NCBI RefSeq assembly: GCF_000721705.1
Contig: NZ_JOJL01000007.1
Location: 372,001-436,000, forward strand
DNA: 64,000 nucleotides
DNA from: Actinoplanes subtropicus
Lineage (GTDB): Bacteria > Actinomycetota > Actinomycetes > Mycobacteriales > Micromonosporaceae
Direction: 5' to 3'
How positions within the stretch are numbered: the stretch's first letter is position 1; each line of letters begins with the position of its first letter. Below the pieces are notes generated by a model. It made no database searches, was not told where the DNA came from, and was given only the letters and a program-made list of their open reading frames with translations. Position numbers and translations under genes: made by a program. This document shows positions 40,694 through 48,415 of this stretch, piece by piece.

Positions 40694-42463
40694 ATGACCG
40701 AATCGACGCTCGGCGGACGACGCATGGTCACCGATGCCGCCCTCAACCGGCTGCTGCGCCTGCCCGCGGCCCGCAACGACTACACGATCGCGCCGGTCCG
40801 CATGCCGATGCGCGACGGAGTGATCCTGCGGGGCGACCATTACGCCCCGTCGTCGGGCACACCGCGAGGAACAATTCTGGTGCGTACGCCGTACGGCCGC
40901 GGTCTGCCTCTCTCGCTGCTCAACGGCCGGATCTTCGCGGCCCGCGGCTACCACGTGGTGATCCAGAGCGTGCGCGGCACCTTCGGCTCGGGCGGCACGT
41001 TCCGCCCGATGGCCCAGGAGGTGGAGGACGGCCCGGACACCGTCGCCTGGCTGCGCGACCAGCCCTGGTTCGACGGCCGGCTGGCCACCCTCGGCGGCTC
41101 CTACTTGGGCTGGACACAGTGGAGCGCCCTGATCGACCCGCCACCGGAACTGCGCGCCGCCGTCGTGCTCGTCGCCCCGCACGACTTCCGGGCCGCGGTC
41201 TACGGGACCGGTTCGTTCACGCTCGGCGACTTCCTCGGCTGGAGCGACCAGATCGCCCATCAGGAGGACGGCGGCTACCTGCGGCGCGCCGCCGTGATGG
41301 CCCGGGCCCCGCGCCGGCTGCGCCCCGCCCTCGAAGGCCTGCCCCTGCCCGCGGCGGCCGACCCGGTGCTACGCGGCCGGGCGCCCTGGTACCGGGAGTG
41401 GCTGTCCCACCCGCTCGAGGAGGATCCCTGGTGGGAGCCCTATCGAGCGGGCGCCGCCCTGGCCAAGGTCACCGCCCCGGTGCTGCTGATCAGCGGCTGG
41501 CAGGACCTGTTCCTGGACCAGACCCTGGAGCAGTACCGGACGCTCGACGAGCGAGGGGTCGAGGTCGGCCTGACCATCGGGCCGTGGACCCATCTCGACG
41601 TCGGCACCCGCGGCCTCGGGATCGTGTCCCGGGAAACGCTCGCCTGGCTCGACCAGCACCTGGCCGCCACCCCGTCGACGGCTCGCGCCTATCCGGTGCG
41701 AGTCCACCGTACGGGTGAATCCCGCTGGCACGACCTCACGTCCTGGCCGCCGAACACGGTTCCGGCCGTCTTCCGCCCGCACGCCGACCGGACCCTGACC
41801 CTGCAGACCCCCGATCGGCCGGTCGCCGGCGACGAGACCGTGAGCTTCGTCTACGACCCGGCCGACCCGACGCCGGCGCTGGGCGGGCGCACCCTCACCG
41901 GCACGATGGGCGTCAGGGACAACGGCCCGCTGGAGGCCCGCCCCGACGTCGTCACCTTCACCACCGACCCGCTCCCGACCGCCGTCGACGTGGCCGGCCG
42001 CCCCACCCTGACGTTGGCGGTCGCGGTGGATCCGCCGTACGCCGACGTCTTCGTCCGCCTCTGCGACGTCGACGACCGCGGCCGCTCCCTCAACTTCACC
42101 GACGCCATGCGCCGCCTCTCCCCGGACGGGCCCGAGCTCTCCGCGCCGCCCGAAGGCCCAGGCGCCGGTACCACCACAGACTCCGAGGGGCCGAAGTTCG
42201 CCGCGCCGCCCGAAGCGCCGGGCGCCGCCACCACCACAGGCCCCGAGGGGCCGAAGTTCGCCGCGCCGCCCGAAGCGGCTGCAGGTCTCGGGCGGCGCCT
42301 TCCCACGCTTCGCCCGCAACCTGGGCCTGCCCGGCGCCCCGGGCGAGGGCCACCTCCACCGCCCGCAACGGCACACCATCCACTGCACCGCCACGACCCT
42401 GACGCTCCCGGTGGCCGCCGCCGAATAATCACTTCTTGGGGTGCTGCATCCACCACTCGGTGA
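40694..42463 (+). CDS. CocE/NonD-family hydrolase with internal repeat and frameshift
   Basis: An acyl-peptidase/esterase of the X-Pro dipeptidyl-peptidase (S15) type: VRMPMRDGVILRGDHYAP, VIQSVRGTFGSGGTF, nucleophile GGSYLGWTQW, and catalytic His in IGPWTHLDVG. After DAMRRLSPDG a 139-bp insertion of 60-bp tandem repeats (42138-42276) shifts the frame. Without it the reading would continue RLQVSGGAFPRFARNLGL to a TAA at 42426-42428, matching the C-terminal jelly-roll end of the family. As it stands translation ends at 42463 with an unrelated Pro-rich tail; the hydrolase core is intact. Confidence 0.85.
   Translation: MTESTLGGRRMVTDAALNRLLRLPAARNDYTIAPVRMPMRDGVILRGDHYAPSSGTPRGTILVRTPYGRGLPLSLLNGRIFAARGYHVVIQSVRGTFGSGGTFRPMAQEVEDGPDTVAWLRDQPWFDGRLATLGGSYLGWTQWSALIDPPPELRAAVVLVAPHDFRAAVYGTGSFTLGDFLGWSDQIAHQEDGGYLRRAAVMARAPRRLRPALEGLPLPAAADPVLRGRAPWYREWLSHPLEEDPWWEPYRAGAALAKVTAPVLLISGWQDLFLDQTLEQYRTLDERGVEVGLTIGPWTHLDVGTRGLGIVSRETLAWLDQHLAATPSTARAYPVRVHRTGESRWHDLTSWPPNTVPAVFRPHADRTLTLQTPDRPVAGDETVSFVYDPADPTPALGGRTLTGTMGVRDNGPLEARPDVVTFTTDPLPTAVDVAGRPTLTLAVAVDPPYADVFVRLCDVDDRGRSLNFTDAMRRLSPDGPELSAPPEGPGAGTTTDSEGPKFAAPPEAPGAATTTGPEGPKFAAPPEAAAGLGRRLPTLRPQPGPARRPGRGPPPPPATAHHPLHRHDPDAPGGRRRIITSWGAASTTR
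42138..42276 (+). repeat. 60-bp tandem repeat insertion (2.3 copies)
   Basis: Units start at 42141, 42201 and 42261 with exact 60-bp spacing, each encoding 20 residues like APPEAPGAATTTGPEGPKFA. Total inserted length 139 bp (3n+1), which accounts for the frame change in the hydrolase gene. Flanking GAGC/GGCTGCAG would join to restore the family sequence. Confidence 0.85.
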
Positions 42464-42788
42464 ATTGCCGGGCCTGGCCGAGATTGTCCAGCCGGAGCAC
42501 CCACAGATTGCTGTACGTCCTCTTCGGATACGTCGTGGTGGCCTCGATGATCGCCAGCTCGTCGGTAACGATCAGCGGATGCCACTCGAAGGTCGTGGTG
42601 CCGGGCTTGTCGGCAATCTTCACCCAGTGGTCGACAATGGCGTCCCGGCCCAGCCACGGCTCCGCGAACGGCTCCGGGAAATACGCCGCGTCCTCCGCGA
42701 AAAGATCGCCGATGTCGCGCGGATCATTCGACTCCCACGCCTTGCGATAGTTCTCGATCCACGCCGTCACCGCGTCGAGACTGGTCAT
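42429..42788 (-). CDS. SnoaL-like (NTF2-fold) protein
   Basis: A 119-residue NTF2/SnoaL-like protein (YRKAWESNDPRDIGDLFAED; WLGRDAIVDHWVKI; ATTTYPKRTYSNLWVLRLDN). A small cone-shaped ligand-binding fold; catalytic role unclear. Its last codons abut the ancestral stop of the convergent CocE-like gene. Preceded by GGGGAGGG. The serine hydrolase ends 22 bp upstream on the same strand, so the two may be co-transcribed. Confidence 0.85.
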   Translation of the reverse strand: MTSLDAVTAWIENYRKAWESNDPRDIGDLFAEDAAYFPEPFAEPWLGRDAIVDHWVKIADKPGTTTFEWHPLIVTDELAIIEATTTYPKRTYSNLWVLRLDNLGQARQFTEWWMQHPKK

Positions 42789-42809
42789 CGCGCCCTCCCC
42801 AGGGATTGG

Positions 42810-43988
42810 TCAGGACCTTCCATACTCCTCGTACGCCAAGCGGTTGAACTCCTGCAGTGCGCCGCCCCACAACAGATCGCCGACCTGGCTGAGCACGATC
42901 GCGATCAGCCCCGCGCCGGGGTCGTTGAACCAGGTCGTGCCGTAGCCGCCGGACCAGCCGTACCGCCCCGGCGGGGAGACCTCGTCGTCGGCGACCGTGA
43001 CCGCCAGGCCGTAGCCCCAGCCGCTGCCGCCCAGCAGGAAGCCGCCGTCGGCGATCTGGGCCGGGCTCAGGTGGTTGCGGGTCATCGCGGCCACCGACTG
43101 CGCCGAGAGCACCCGGGTGCCGCCGTGCACCCCGCCGTTGAGCAGCATGCGGGCGAAGGCCAGATAGTCATCGGCGATGGAGACCAGCCCGGCCGAGCCG
43201 GACGGGAAGACCGGCGGCCGGCTCCAGAGCTCGGGGCCGGAATCGGTCTGCTCGGTCATCTTGCCGGTGGCCGGGTCGGTCATATACATCGCCGGCAACT
43301 CGGCGGCCCGGTCGGCCGGCAGCCAGAACCCGGTCTGGCTCATGCCCAGCGGCGCGAACACCCGGTCATACAGGATCTCGGGCAGCGGGCGGGCGTCGGC
43401 CCGGGCGAGCAACACGCCGAGCAGGAGCGTGCCGGCGTTGTACAGCCAGGTCTCGCCGGGCTGGCGGATCAGCGGGAGCGAGCCGAACCGGCGGATCCAC
43501 TCGTCGGGGCCGTGCGGCGTCCGCGGCTCGGGGCGGCCCAGCACCAGCCCCAGCTCCTCGGCGGCGCGCACGATCGGATAGGGCGGGTCGATGCCCTCGG
43601 GGGTGACGATGTGCCCATACCCCATGGTGAAGGTGAGCAGGTCTTCCACGATGATCGGGCGCACCGCCGCGACCGTGTCGCCGAGCTCGGCGTCGGGCGC
43701 CCGCAGCACCCGCTGACCGGCCAGCTCGGGCAGCAGCTTGGCCACCGGCTCCTCGAGGTCGAGCCGATCATCCTCGGCGAGCAGCAGCGCGGCGGCGGCC
43801 AGCACCGGCTTGGTCATCGAGGTCATCCGGAACGGGGTGTCGCGGCGCATCGGGACGTCGCCCCCGAACCTGGTCACGCCCACGGTGTGCACGGTGACGT
43901 CGTCGTCGCGGGCGAGCAGAGCGACCACGCCGGGGAACTCGCCGCGGCCGACCCGGGCGGCGATGGCATCACGCAGTGGAGAACTCAT
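42810..43988 (-). CDS. Serine hydrolase, beta-lactamase/class C-like
   Basis: A 392-residue hydrolase of the same subfamily as 19218-20447. SxxK is S57-M-T-K60 (FRMTSMTKPVLA), the tyrosine motif is WLYNAGTLLLGVL, and the third region SGWGYGLAV/RYGWSGGYGT is present. No export signal. Start ATG 43988 gives the usual N-terminus. Likely an esterase or D-aminopeptidase-like enzyme rather than a resistance beta-lactamase. Confidence 0.88.
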   Translation of the reverse strand: MSSPLRDAIAARVGRGEFPGVVALLARDDDVTVHTVGVTRFGGDVPMRRDTPFRMTSMTKPVLAAAALLLAEDDRLDLEEPVAKLLPELAGQRVLRAPDAELGDTVAAVRPIIVEDLLTFTMGYGHIVTPEGIDPPYPIVRAAEELGLVLGRPEPRTPHGPDEWIRRFGSLPLIRQPGETWLYNAGTLLLGVLLARADARPLPEILYDRVFAPLGMSQTGFWLPADRAAELPAMYMTDPATGKMTEQTDSGPELWSRPPVFPSGSAGLVSIADDYLAFARMLLNGGVHGGTRVLSAQSVAAMTRNHLSPAQIADGGFLLGGSGWGYGLAVTVADDEVSPPGRYGWSGGYGTTWFNDPGAGLIAIVLSQVGDLLWGGALQEFNRLAYEEYGRS

Positions 43989-44057
43989 GGGGGACAGCCT
44001 GCCAGCACCCCCCGACATTTGCCGGTTCTGTCGGAGGGCATGGCTAGGGTCCTGGCC

Positions 44058-44528
44058 ATGGAACAGAACTGGCGGCATCTGCCGTCCCCGGCCCGGCCGA
44101 TCGCGGCCGCGGCCACCGTCGCCGTCGAGGCGGCCCAGCGCCGCGACGAGGAGTCACTGGCCGCCGCGGCCGGCGATCTCGCCGCGCTCGACCCGGGGCA
44201 GACCGGGCTCGTGCTGGGCACCCTCGTGCGAGTCCTGCTGGAAGACACCCATCCCGACGGGCTCGACGGCGAGGCCGTGCGGGCCGTGCTCGAGCGCAGC
44301 GTCCGGTCGGCCGGGTGGCAGGCCGAGGTCGATCCGCACGTGCTGCTGGTGCTGCTGGCCGGCGCGCTGGGCGTGATCGACGAGGATGACGAGACGCCCC
44401 CGCCGAAACCCGACGTGCTGGCCCGGCACGCCGCGCTGCTGACCGCCGAGTTGCTCGGCCCGCGCCCGCCCCGGCCGTTCCTCGACGCCACCTTCACCGA
44501 GATCGAGCGGGCCCAGCTGAACGACTGA
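44058..44528 (+). CDS. Hypothetical protein
   Basis: A 156-residue helical protein (PIAAAATVAVEAAQRRDEESL; VLGTLVRVLLEDTHPDGLDGEAV; HVLLVLLAGALGVIDEDDET). Strong codon bias supports expression. No recognised domain. ATG 44058 has AGGG at good spacing; ATG 44040 is an alternative. Divergent from the serine hydrolase. Its final codons and stop form the first unit of a 47-bp tandem repeat. Confidence 0.65.
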   Translation: MEQNWRHLPSPARPIAAAATVAVEAAQRRDEESLAAAAGDLAALDPGQTGLVLGTLVRVLLEDTHPDGLDGEAVRAVLERSVRSAGWQAEVDPHVLLVLLAGALGVIDEDDETPPPKPDVLARHAALLTAELLGPRPPRPFLDATFTEIERAQLND

Positions 44529-44615
44529 CAGCAAGACGCCCCACCGAGATCGAGCGGGCCCAGCCGAACGACTGACAGCAAGACGCCCCACCGAGATCGA
44601 GCGGGCCCAGCCGAG
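44497..44615 (+). repeat. Tandem duplication across stop codon (47-bp period)
   Basis: Units begin at 44497, 44544 and 44591 (CCGAGATCGAGCGGGCCCAG...). The first holds the last codons and TGA (44526-44528) of the upstream gene; the second repeats both; the third matches for about 25 bp and then decays into looser echoes up to 44690. Confidence 0.9.
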
Positions 44616-44747
44616 ACGCCGCCGGCACCGAGACCGAACGCGCACGGCCAACGACTGACGGCGAAACGACGACGGCGAAACGACCGAGGGCGACCCACCG
44701 GCGGGATCGGTCGTTGAACAGCGCGTCACCCGATCGAGGAGGAGAGC

Positions 44748-45101
44748 ATGGCCGTCGTGCGCACCGATCCGGGCCTCCAGCTGCGGCCGGTCGTCCACGT
44801 CAGCGACCTGGGCGCCTCGCTCGCCTTCTACGAGCTGCTCGGCGCCGAGCTGATCCACGGCGGCGCGGATTCCGGCTGGGTGCTGCTGCAGCTGGGCACC
44901 GTGCAGCTCGTGCTGGCCGCCGACGGGGCGACGGGCGTCGACCTGCACTTCGGCGCGGCCATGCCGCTGGAGCAGCTGGAGCGGCGGCTGCACCGGGCCG
45001 GCTACCCGGTCGCCGAGGTGGCCATCGGCCGCGACTTCGGCGATCAGCTCCGGGTGCGTACCCCCGACGGTTTTGACATCACCATCTCCCGCCGGGAGTG
45101 A
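44748..45101 (+). CDS. Glyoxalase/VOC-superfamily protein
   Basis: A 117-residue single VOC domain with two beta-alpha-beta-beta-beta halves (LRPVVHVSDLGASLAFYELLGAELI; VLLQLGTVQLVLA; DQLRVRTPDGFDITI). GAGGAGGAGAGC precedes the ATG. Residues expected for metal binding (His in PVVHV, Glu/Asp in strand ends) are partly present. Could be a dioxygenase-like, thiol-transferase or antibiotic-binding VOC protein; context does not decide. Confidence 0.85.
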   Translation: MAVVRTDPGLQLRPVVHVSDLGASLAFYELLGAELIHGGADSGWVLLQLGTVQLVLAADGATGVDLHFGAAMPLEQLERRLHRAGYPVAEVAIGRDFGDQLRVRTPDGFDITISRRE

Positions 45102-45114
45102 TGACGCCGCCCGG

Positions 45115-45471
45115 TCAGGACGGGCGCAGGCCCACCGAGGTCCGCTGCTGGGGCGGCTCGGCGCAGCCCAGGAGGCCGACCAGCCCGGAGACCCACAGCT
45201 GGCGGTAGACCGTCGGGCTGGGATGGCTGACCACCAGCTTGATGCCGCTGGCGGCGGCGGTGTGGAAACAGGCGACGAGGATGCCGATGCCGATGCTGTC
45301 GATCAGCATCACCCGTTGCAGGTCGAGGCAGATCTTGCCCGGCGTGGTGCTGGTCAGGACGTCGTTCACGGCGTCCCGCATCACGTGGGCGTTGTCCAAG
45401 TCGATCTCTCCGCTCGGCGCGATCTCGACGGTGCCATCGGCCAACTGGCGGGTGGTGATCGGCAGATACAC
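45115..45471 (-). CDS. STAS-domain anti-sigma factor antagonist
   Basis: A 118-residue SpoIIAA/RsbV-like protein: IAPSGEIDLDNAHVMRDAV and the phospho-site loop VMLIDSIGIGILVACF, in which the Ser of DSIG is the residue phosphorylated by anti-sigma kinases. GTG start with AAGAGGG. No cognate kinase or sigma factor is adjacent; it likely joins the genome's partner-switching network. Confidence 0.88.
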   Translation of the reverse strand: MYLPITTRQLADGTVEIAPSGEIDLDNAHVMRDAVNDVLTSTTPGKICLDLQRVMLIDSIGIGILVACFHTAAASGIKLVVSHPSPTVYRQLWVSGLVGLLGCAEPPQQRTSVGLRPS

Positions 45472-45696
45472 GGCTGCCCTCTTCCTGGCGTCGAGCGGGG
45501 CCGACGCCGAACCTACCGCGTGGAGGTCACATCCGCCGGTCGTGTGGCCTGGCTGGACATGGGACGCCTCGCCCAGGCGCCGCCGACCCACCGCGTTCCT
45601 ACAACAATCCGCTGTGCTGCAAGTTACGCCACGTAGGCGCGGAACGCCAGAGTAGTTCATATGGCCTGAATGTGCTGGAACGGTCAGCCCGAGGCG

Positions 45697-45712
45697 GGAA
45701 CGTTGACGTTCC
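45697..45712. promoter_or_regulatory. Palindrome upstream of AraC-type gene
   Basis: GGAACGT-TG-ACGTTCC, a perfect 7-2-7 palindrome 49 bp before the AraC-type ATG, in the otherwise featureless 45472-45760 intergenic region. Possible operator. Confidence 0.45.
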
Positions 45713-45760
45713 ACGTATCCGGTGCGAATACTTGCGGTATGCAATGGAGCCCGCTGCGGC

Positions 45761-46765
45761 ATGGGTGACCCCTTCCCGCGGTCCGGCCCGACGTACTCCG
45801 AAGTGCCCGACATAGTCCATTTCAGCAGTGTAGATATCGATCAGGCTCGTTCGGTGCTAAATCGTTTCTACTTTCCTGTGGCAGTCGGCACGCCGGAGGG
45901 CGCGGACGGCTTCGGCCTGTCGGTCGAGGTGATCCAACTCGGACCCCTGACGGTCGGGCAGATCAGCTTCTCCGGCCCGGTCAGCCTGGTCGTCGCCGAG
46001 TTGGACGCCTATCACGTGAGCATGCCCACTTCCGGTCGCATGCGGTCCCGGCACGCCGGTCGCGAGGTGGTGGCCGGGCCGTCGACCGCCATCCTCTTCG
46101 GCCCCGGGCACGCGGTCCACACGATGCACGACGCCAACTCGGCCGAACTCGCCGTGAAGATCGAGCGGGGCGCGCTCGAGCAGGAGCTGGCCGGGCTGCT
46201 CGGCCGCCCGGTCGACGGGCCGATCGACCTGCCGCCCTCCGTCGACCTCTCCGGCGGCCCCGGGCACAGCTGGAGCCGGCTGGTGCGGCTGCTGCGCGAC
46301 GAGCTGGAGTACAGGGAGAGCCTCATCTACCAGCCGCTGATCGCCGAGCAACTGCGCGGCAGCGTGCTCAGCGGGCTGCTGCTGAGTCTCCCGCACCGAT
46401 ATCAGGCCGAGCTGACCGCGCCGGCCACCCCCGGGCCGCCGCGGGCCATCCGGCGGGTGGTGGACGCGGTGCAGGAGGAGCCGGAGCGGCCGTTCTCGGT
46501 CACCGACCTGGCGAAAATCGCCGGGATGAGCGTGCGGTCGCTGCAGGAGGGATTCCGCCGGCACCTCGGGTGTACGCCGATGGCCTACCTGCAACAAGTA
46601 CGGCTGCTGCGGGCGCACGAGGGCCTGCGCCTCGCCGACCCGCTGCGCACCACGGTGGCCGCGGTCGCGCATCGCTGGGGCTTCGCGCACCTGGGCCGGT
46701 TCGCCTCCATCTACCGCGAGCGCTTCGGCGAACAGCCGTCCGACACCCTCCGCCGCACGGAATGA
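45761..46765 (+). CDS. AraC-family transcriptional regulator
   Basis: A 334-residue regulator: N-terminal AraC_binding_2-type cupin-like domain (VAELDAYHVSMPTSGRMRSRH...TAILFGPGHAVH) and a C-terminal double helix-turn-helix (VTDLAKIAGMSVRSLQEGFRRHLGCTPMAYLQQVRL...VAHRWGFAHLGRFASIYRERFGEQPSDTLRR). ATG 45761 is chosen; a GTG at 45722 is possible, and neither has a strong ribosome site. The stop codon lies within the first unit of a 20-bp repeat array. Confidence 0.9.
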   Translation: MGDPFPRSGPTYSEVPDIVHFSSVDIDQARSVLNRFYFPVAVGTPEGADGFGLSVEVIQLGPLTVGQISFSGPVSLVVAELDAYHVSMPTSGRMRSRHAGREVVAGPSTAILFGPGHAVHTMHDANSAELAVKIERGALEQELAGLLGRPVDGPIDLPPSVDLSGGPGHSWSRLVRLLRDELEYRESLIYQPLIAEQLRGSVLSGLLLSLPHRYQAELTAPATPGPPRAIRRVVDAVQEEPERPFSVTDLAKIAGMSVRSLQEGFRRHLGCTPMAYLQQVRLLRAHEGLRLADPLRTTVAAVAHRWGFAHLGRFASIYRERFGEQPSDTLRRTE

Positions 46766-46890
46766 GCCAAGGCCGCGCGGGATGAAGCGAGGCCGCACGA
46801 AACGAGGCAGGGCCGCACGGATGAGGCGAAGCCGTACGGAATGAGGCGAAGCCGTACGGAATGAGGCGAAGCCGTACGGAATGAGGCGGT
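46752..46890 (+). repeat. Tandem duplication across stop codon (20-bp period, 7 units)
   Basis: Seven units like GCCGTACGGAATGAGGCGAA at 46752, 46772, 46792, 46812 (19 bp), 46831, 46851 and 46871. The first unit holds the last codons and TGA (46763-46765) of the AraC-type gene; later units are more alike, the last three identical in their shared part, suggesting growth away from the gene. Confidence 0.92.
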
Positions 46891-46906
46891 ATCACCCGCT
46901 CGGGTG

Positions 46907-47272
46907 TCACTCGCCAGGGTCGCTGCGACGCGCCTGCGGCACGCCGTTCGCCCGGCGCACACCGGCCGACACCCCGAACAGGTGGCCCCGGTCGGGCGTC
47001 CAATCGCGCCACGGCCCCAGCCGGCGGGGCACCGCGATCACCTCGCCGTCCCCGGCGGCGCACTGCTCCCGCAGGTAGGCCACCACCCGCTCGCACGCCT
47101 GACCGGCGTCCTCGGTGAGGCCCAGCAGCAGGTGCCGGGCCTGGTCATAGGCCGGATCGCCCGGCTCCAGGCCGGCCAGGTCGCCCGGCGGTCGCCGCAG
47201 CAGCGCGGCCAGACCCGCCAGCGCCTGCATGACGTCAGATGCGTCCCGTTCCGCGTCGGACAGGCTCGTCAC
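46907..47272 (-). CDS. Hypothetical protein
   Basis: A 121-residue protein (SLSDAERDASDVMQALAGLAALL; GDPAYDQARHLLLGLTEDAGQACERVVAYLR) that is helical in its first 80 residues and basic near the end (VPRRLGPWRDWTPDRGHLFG). GTG 47272 is preceded by GAGGGGGAG. Codon bias is good. No family recognised. Confidence 0.6.
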   Translation of the reverse strand: MTSLSDAERDASDVMQALAGLAALLRRPPGDLAGLEPGDPAYDQARHLLLGLTEDAGQACERVVAYLREQCAAGDGEVIAVPRRLGPWRDWTPDRGHLFGVSAGVRRANGVPQARRSDPGE

Positions 47273-47518
47273 GCGTCTCCCCCTCACCCGGGCACGAGCG
47301 GGAGGACAACCAAACGGAGTTCCCCGTCTCACCAGTCCCCACACGTGCCGAACCGAAATGTATTCGGCTCGCTACTGTGCGTCCATCCGTAACGCGCGGG
47401 TACTGTCCAGTTAGCGCTCAGTTTGACCGGCCGACGGCATGATCGTCCGTTTCCGCCCCATGGTCAGCATGGGTGATCCAGGGTAAGACGGGAAGGACGG
47501 CAACCATGGAGGATGATC

Positions 47519-47809
47519 ATGAGTGACGAGAAGCGGCCACCGCTGGAGGAGTCCGAGGAGGTGGCCGACGCGATCGAGGACGACGTGGCCGTGGACGCTT
47601 TCATCACCGGCGGCGGCGAGGACCGGGACAACCCCGAGTTCCTGCAGCCCGGCGAGGAGCCGCGCTGGCGTACCGGGGCCGACCAGCAGTGGGATCCGGA
47701 GGATGTGGCCGTGGCCGAGGGCCGCGACCCGACCCCGGAGAACATCGAGCGCGCCCGCCGGGAGATCGAGCGGGACGGCGCGGCGACCATCGAGCGCATC
47801 GTGCCCTGA
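47519..47809 (+). CDS. Small acidic hypothetical protein
   Basis: A 96-residue acidic protein (PPLEESEEVADAIEDDVAVD; RTGADQQWDPEDVAVAEGRD; closing NIERARREIERDGAATIERI). Probably a short helix after a disordered acidic region. GGAGGA sits five bases before ATG 47519. Resembles the other small acidic protein at 36302 in composition only. Its stop lies in a 13-bp tandem repeat. Confidence 0.72.
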   Translation: MSDEKRPPLEESEEVADAIEDDVAVDAFITGGGEDRDNPEFLQPGEEPRWRTGADQQWDPEDVAVAEGRDPTPENIERARREIERDGAATIERIVP

Positions 47810-47838
47810 AACCGTGCCCTGAAATCGTGCCCCGAGAT
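47800..47838 (+). repeat. Tandem duplication across stop codon (13-bp period)
   Basis: CGTGCCCTGAAAC (47800), CGTGCCCTGAAAT (47813) and CGTGCCCCGAGAT (47826). The first unit contains the gene's TGA (47807-47809), the second a TGA in another frame, the third a decayed CGA. Confidence 0.9.
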
Positions 47839-47899
47839 TGACTACAACCCATCCGGCCCGCACACCGTCTACTGGGGAGACCAGTGACGGAGGCGGGGG

Positions 47900-48415
47900 A
47901 TGGAAAGCGGAACGGATGAGGCGTACCTCGCGTACGTCCACGGCCGGATACCGGCGTTGCGCCGGATCGGCTATCTGCTGTGCGGGGACGAGCACCAGGC
48001 CGACGACCTGGTGCAGGAGACCATAACCAAGCTGTACGCGCGATGGCCCCGGATCGCGGCGGTGGACAACGTCGACGCGTACACGCACACCATGTTGGTG
48101 CGCGCCTTCCTGGACGAGAAGCGCCGGGGCTGGTGGCGGGTCCGCCTGTTCGGCTCGCCACCGGAGCACGCGGCGGCCGTGGCCGGCGCCGCCGAGGACC
48201 GCACGATGCTGCGCGGCGCGCTGGCCAAGGTCGCGCCCCGCCAGCAGGCCGTGCTGGTGCTGCGCTACCTCTGCGACCAGTCCGTGGCCGAGGTGGCCGA
48301 GATCCTCGGCTGCTCGGAGGGGACGGTCAAGAGCCAGACGACACACGGCCTCAACGCCCTCCGCAGGATCCTCGGTGAGCCCCGGCCCGTTCAGCGCAGC
48401 GGGGGCGGGCGATGA
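47900..48415 (+). CDS. SigE-family ECF RNA polymerase sigma factor
   Basis: A 171-residue ECF sigma factor: region 2 (YLAYVHGRIPALRRIGYLLCGDEHQADDLVQETITKLYARWPRI) and region 4 (LAKVAPRQQAVLVLRYLCDQSVAEVAEILGCSEGTVKSQTTHGLNALRRIL). Typical of the short SigE-family factors expanded in actinomycetes. Its stop overlaps the next start (ATGA), so the following membrane-anchored protein is its likely anti-sigma or signal partner. Confidence 0.93.
   Translation: MESGTDEAYLAYVHGRIPALRRIGYLLCGDEHQADDLVQETITKLYARWPRIAAVDNVDAYTHTMLVRAFLDEKRRGWWRVRLFGSPPEHAAAVAGAAEDRTMLRGALAKVAPRQQAVLVLRYLCDQSVAEVAEILGCSEGTVKSQTTHGLNALRRILGEPRPVQRSGGGR

Noticed and set aside
46752..46890. Array of seven 20-bp units resembling a short-repeat array
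   Set aside because: Not CRISPR: units are directly adjacent without spacers, and no cas genes occur in the window.
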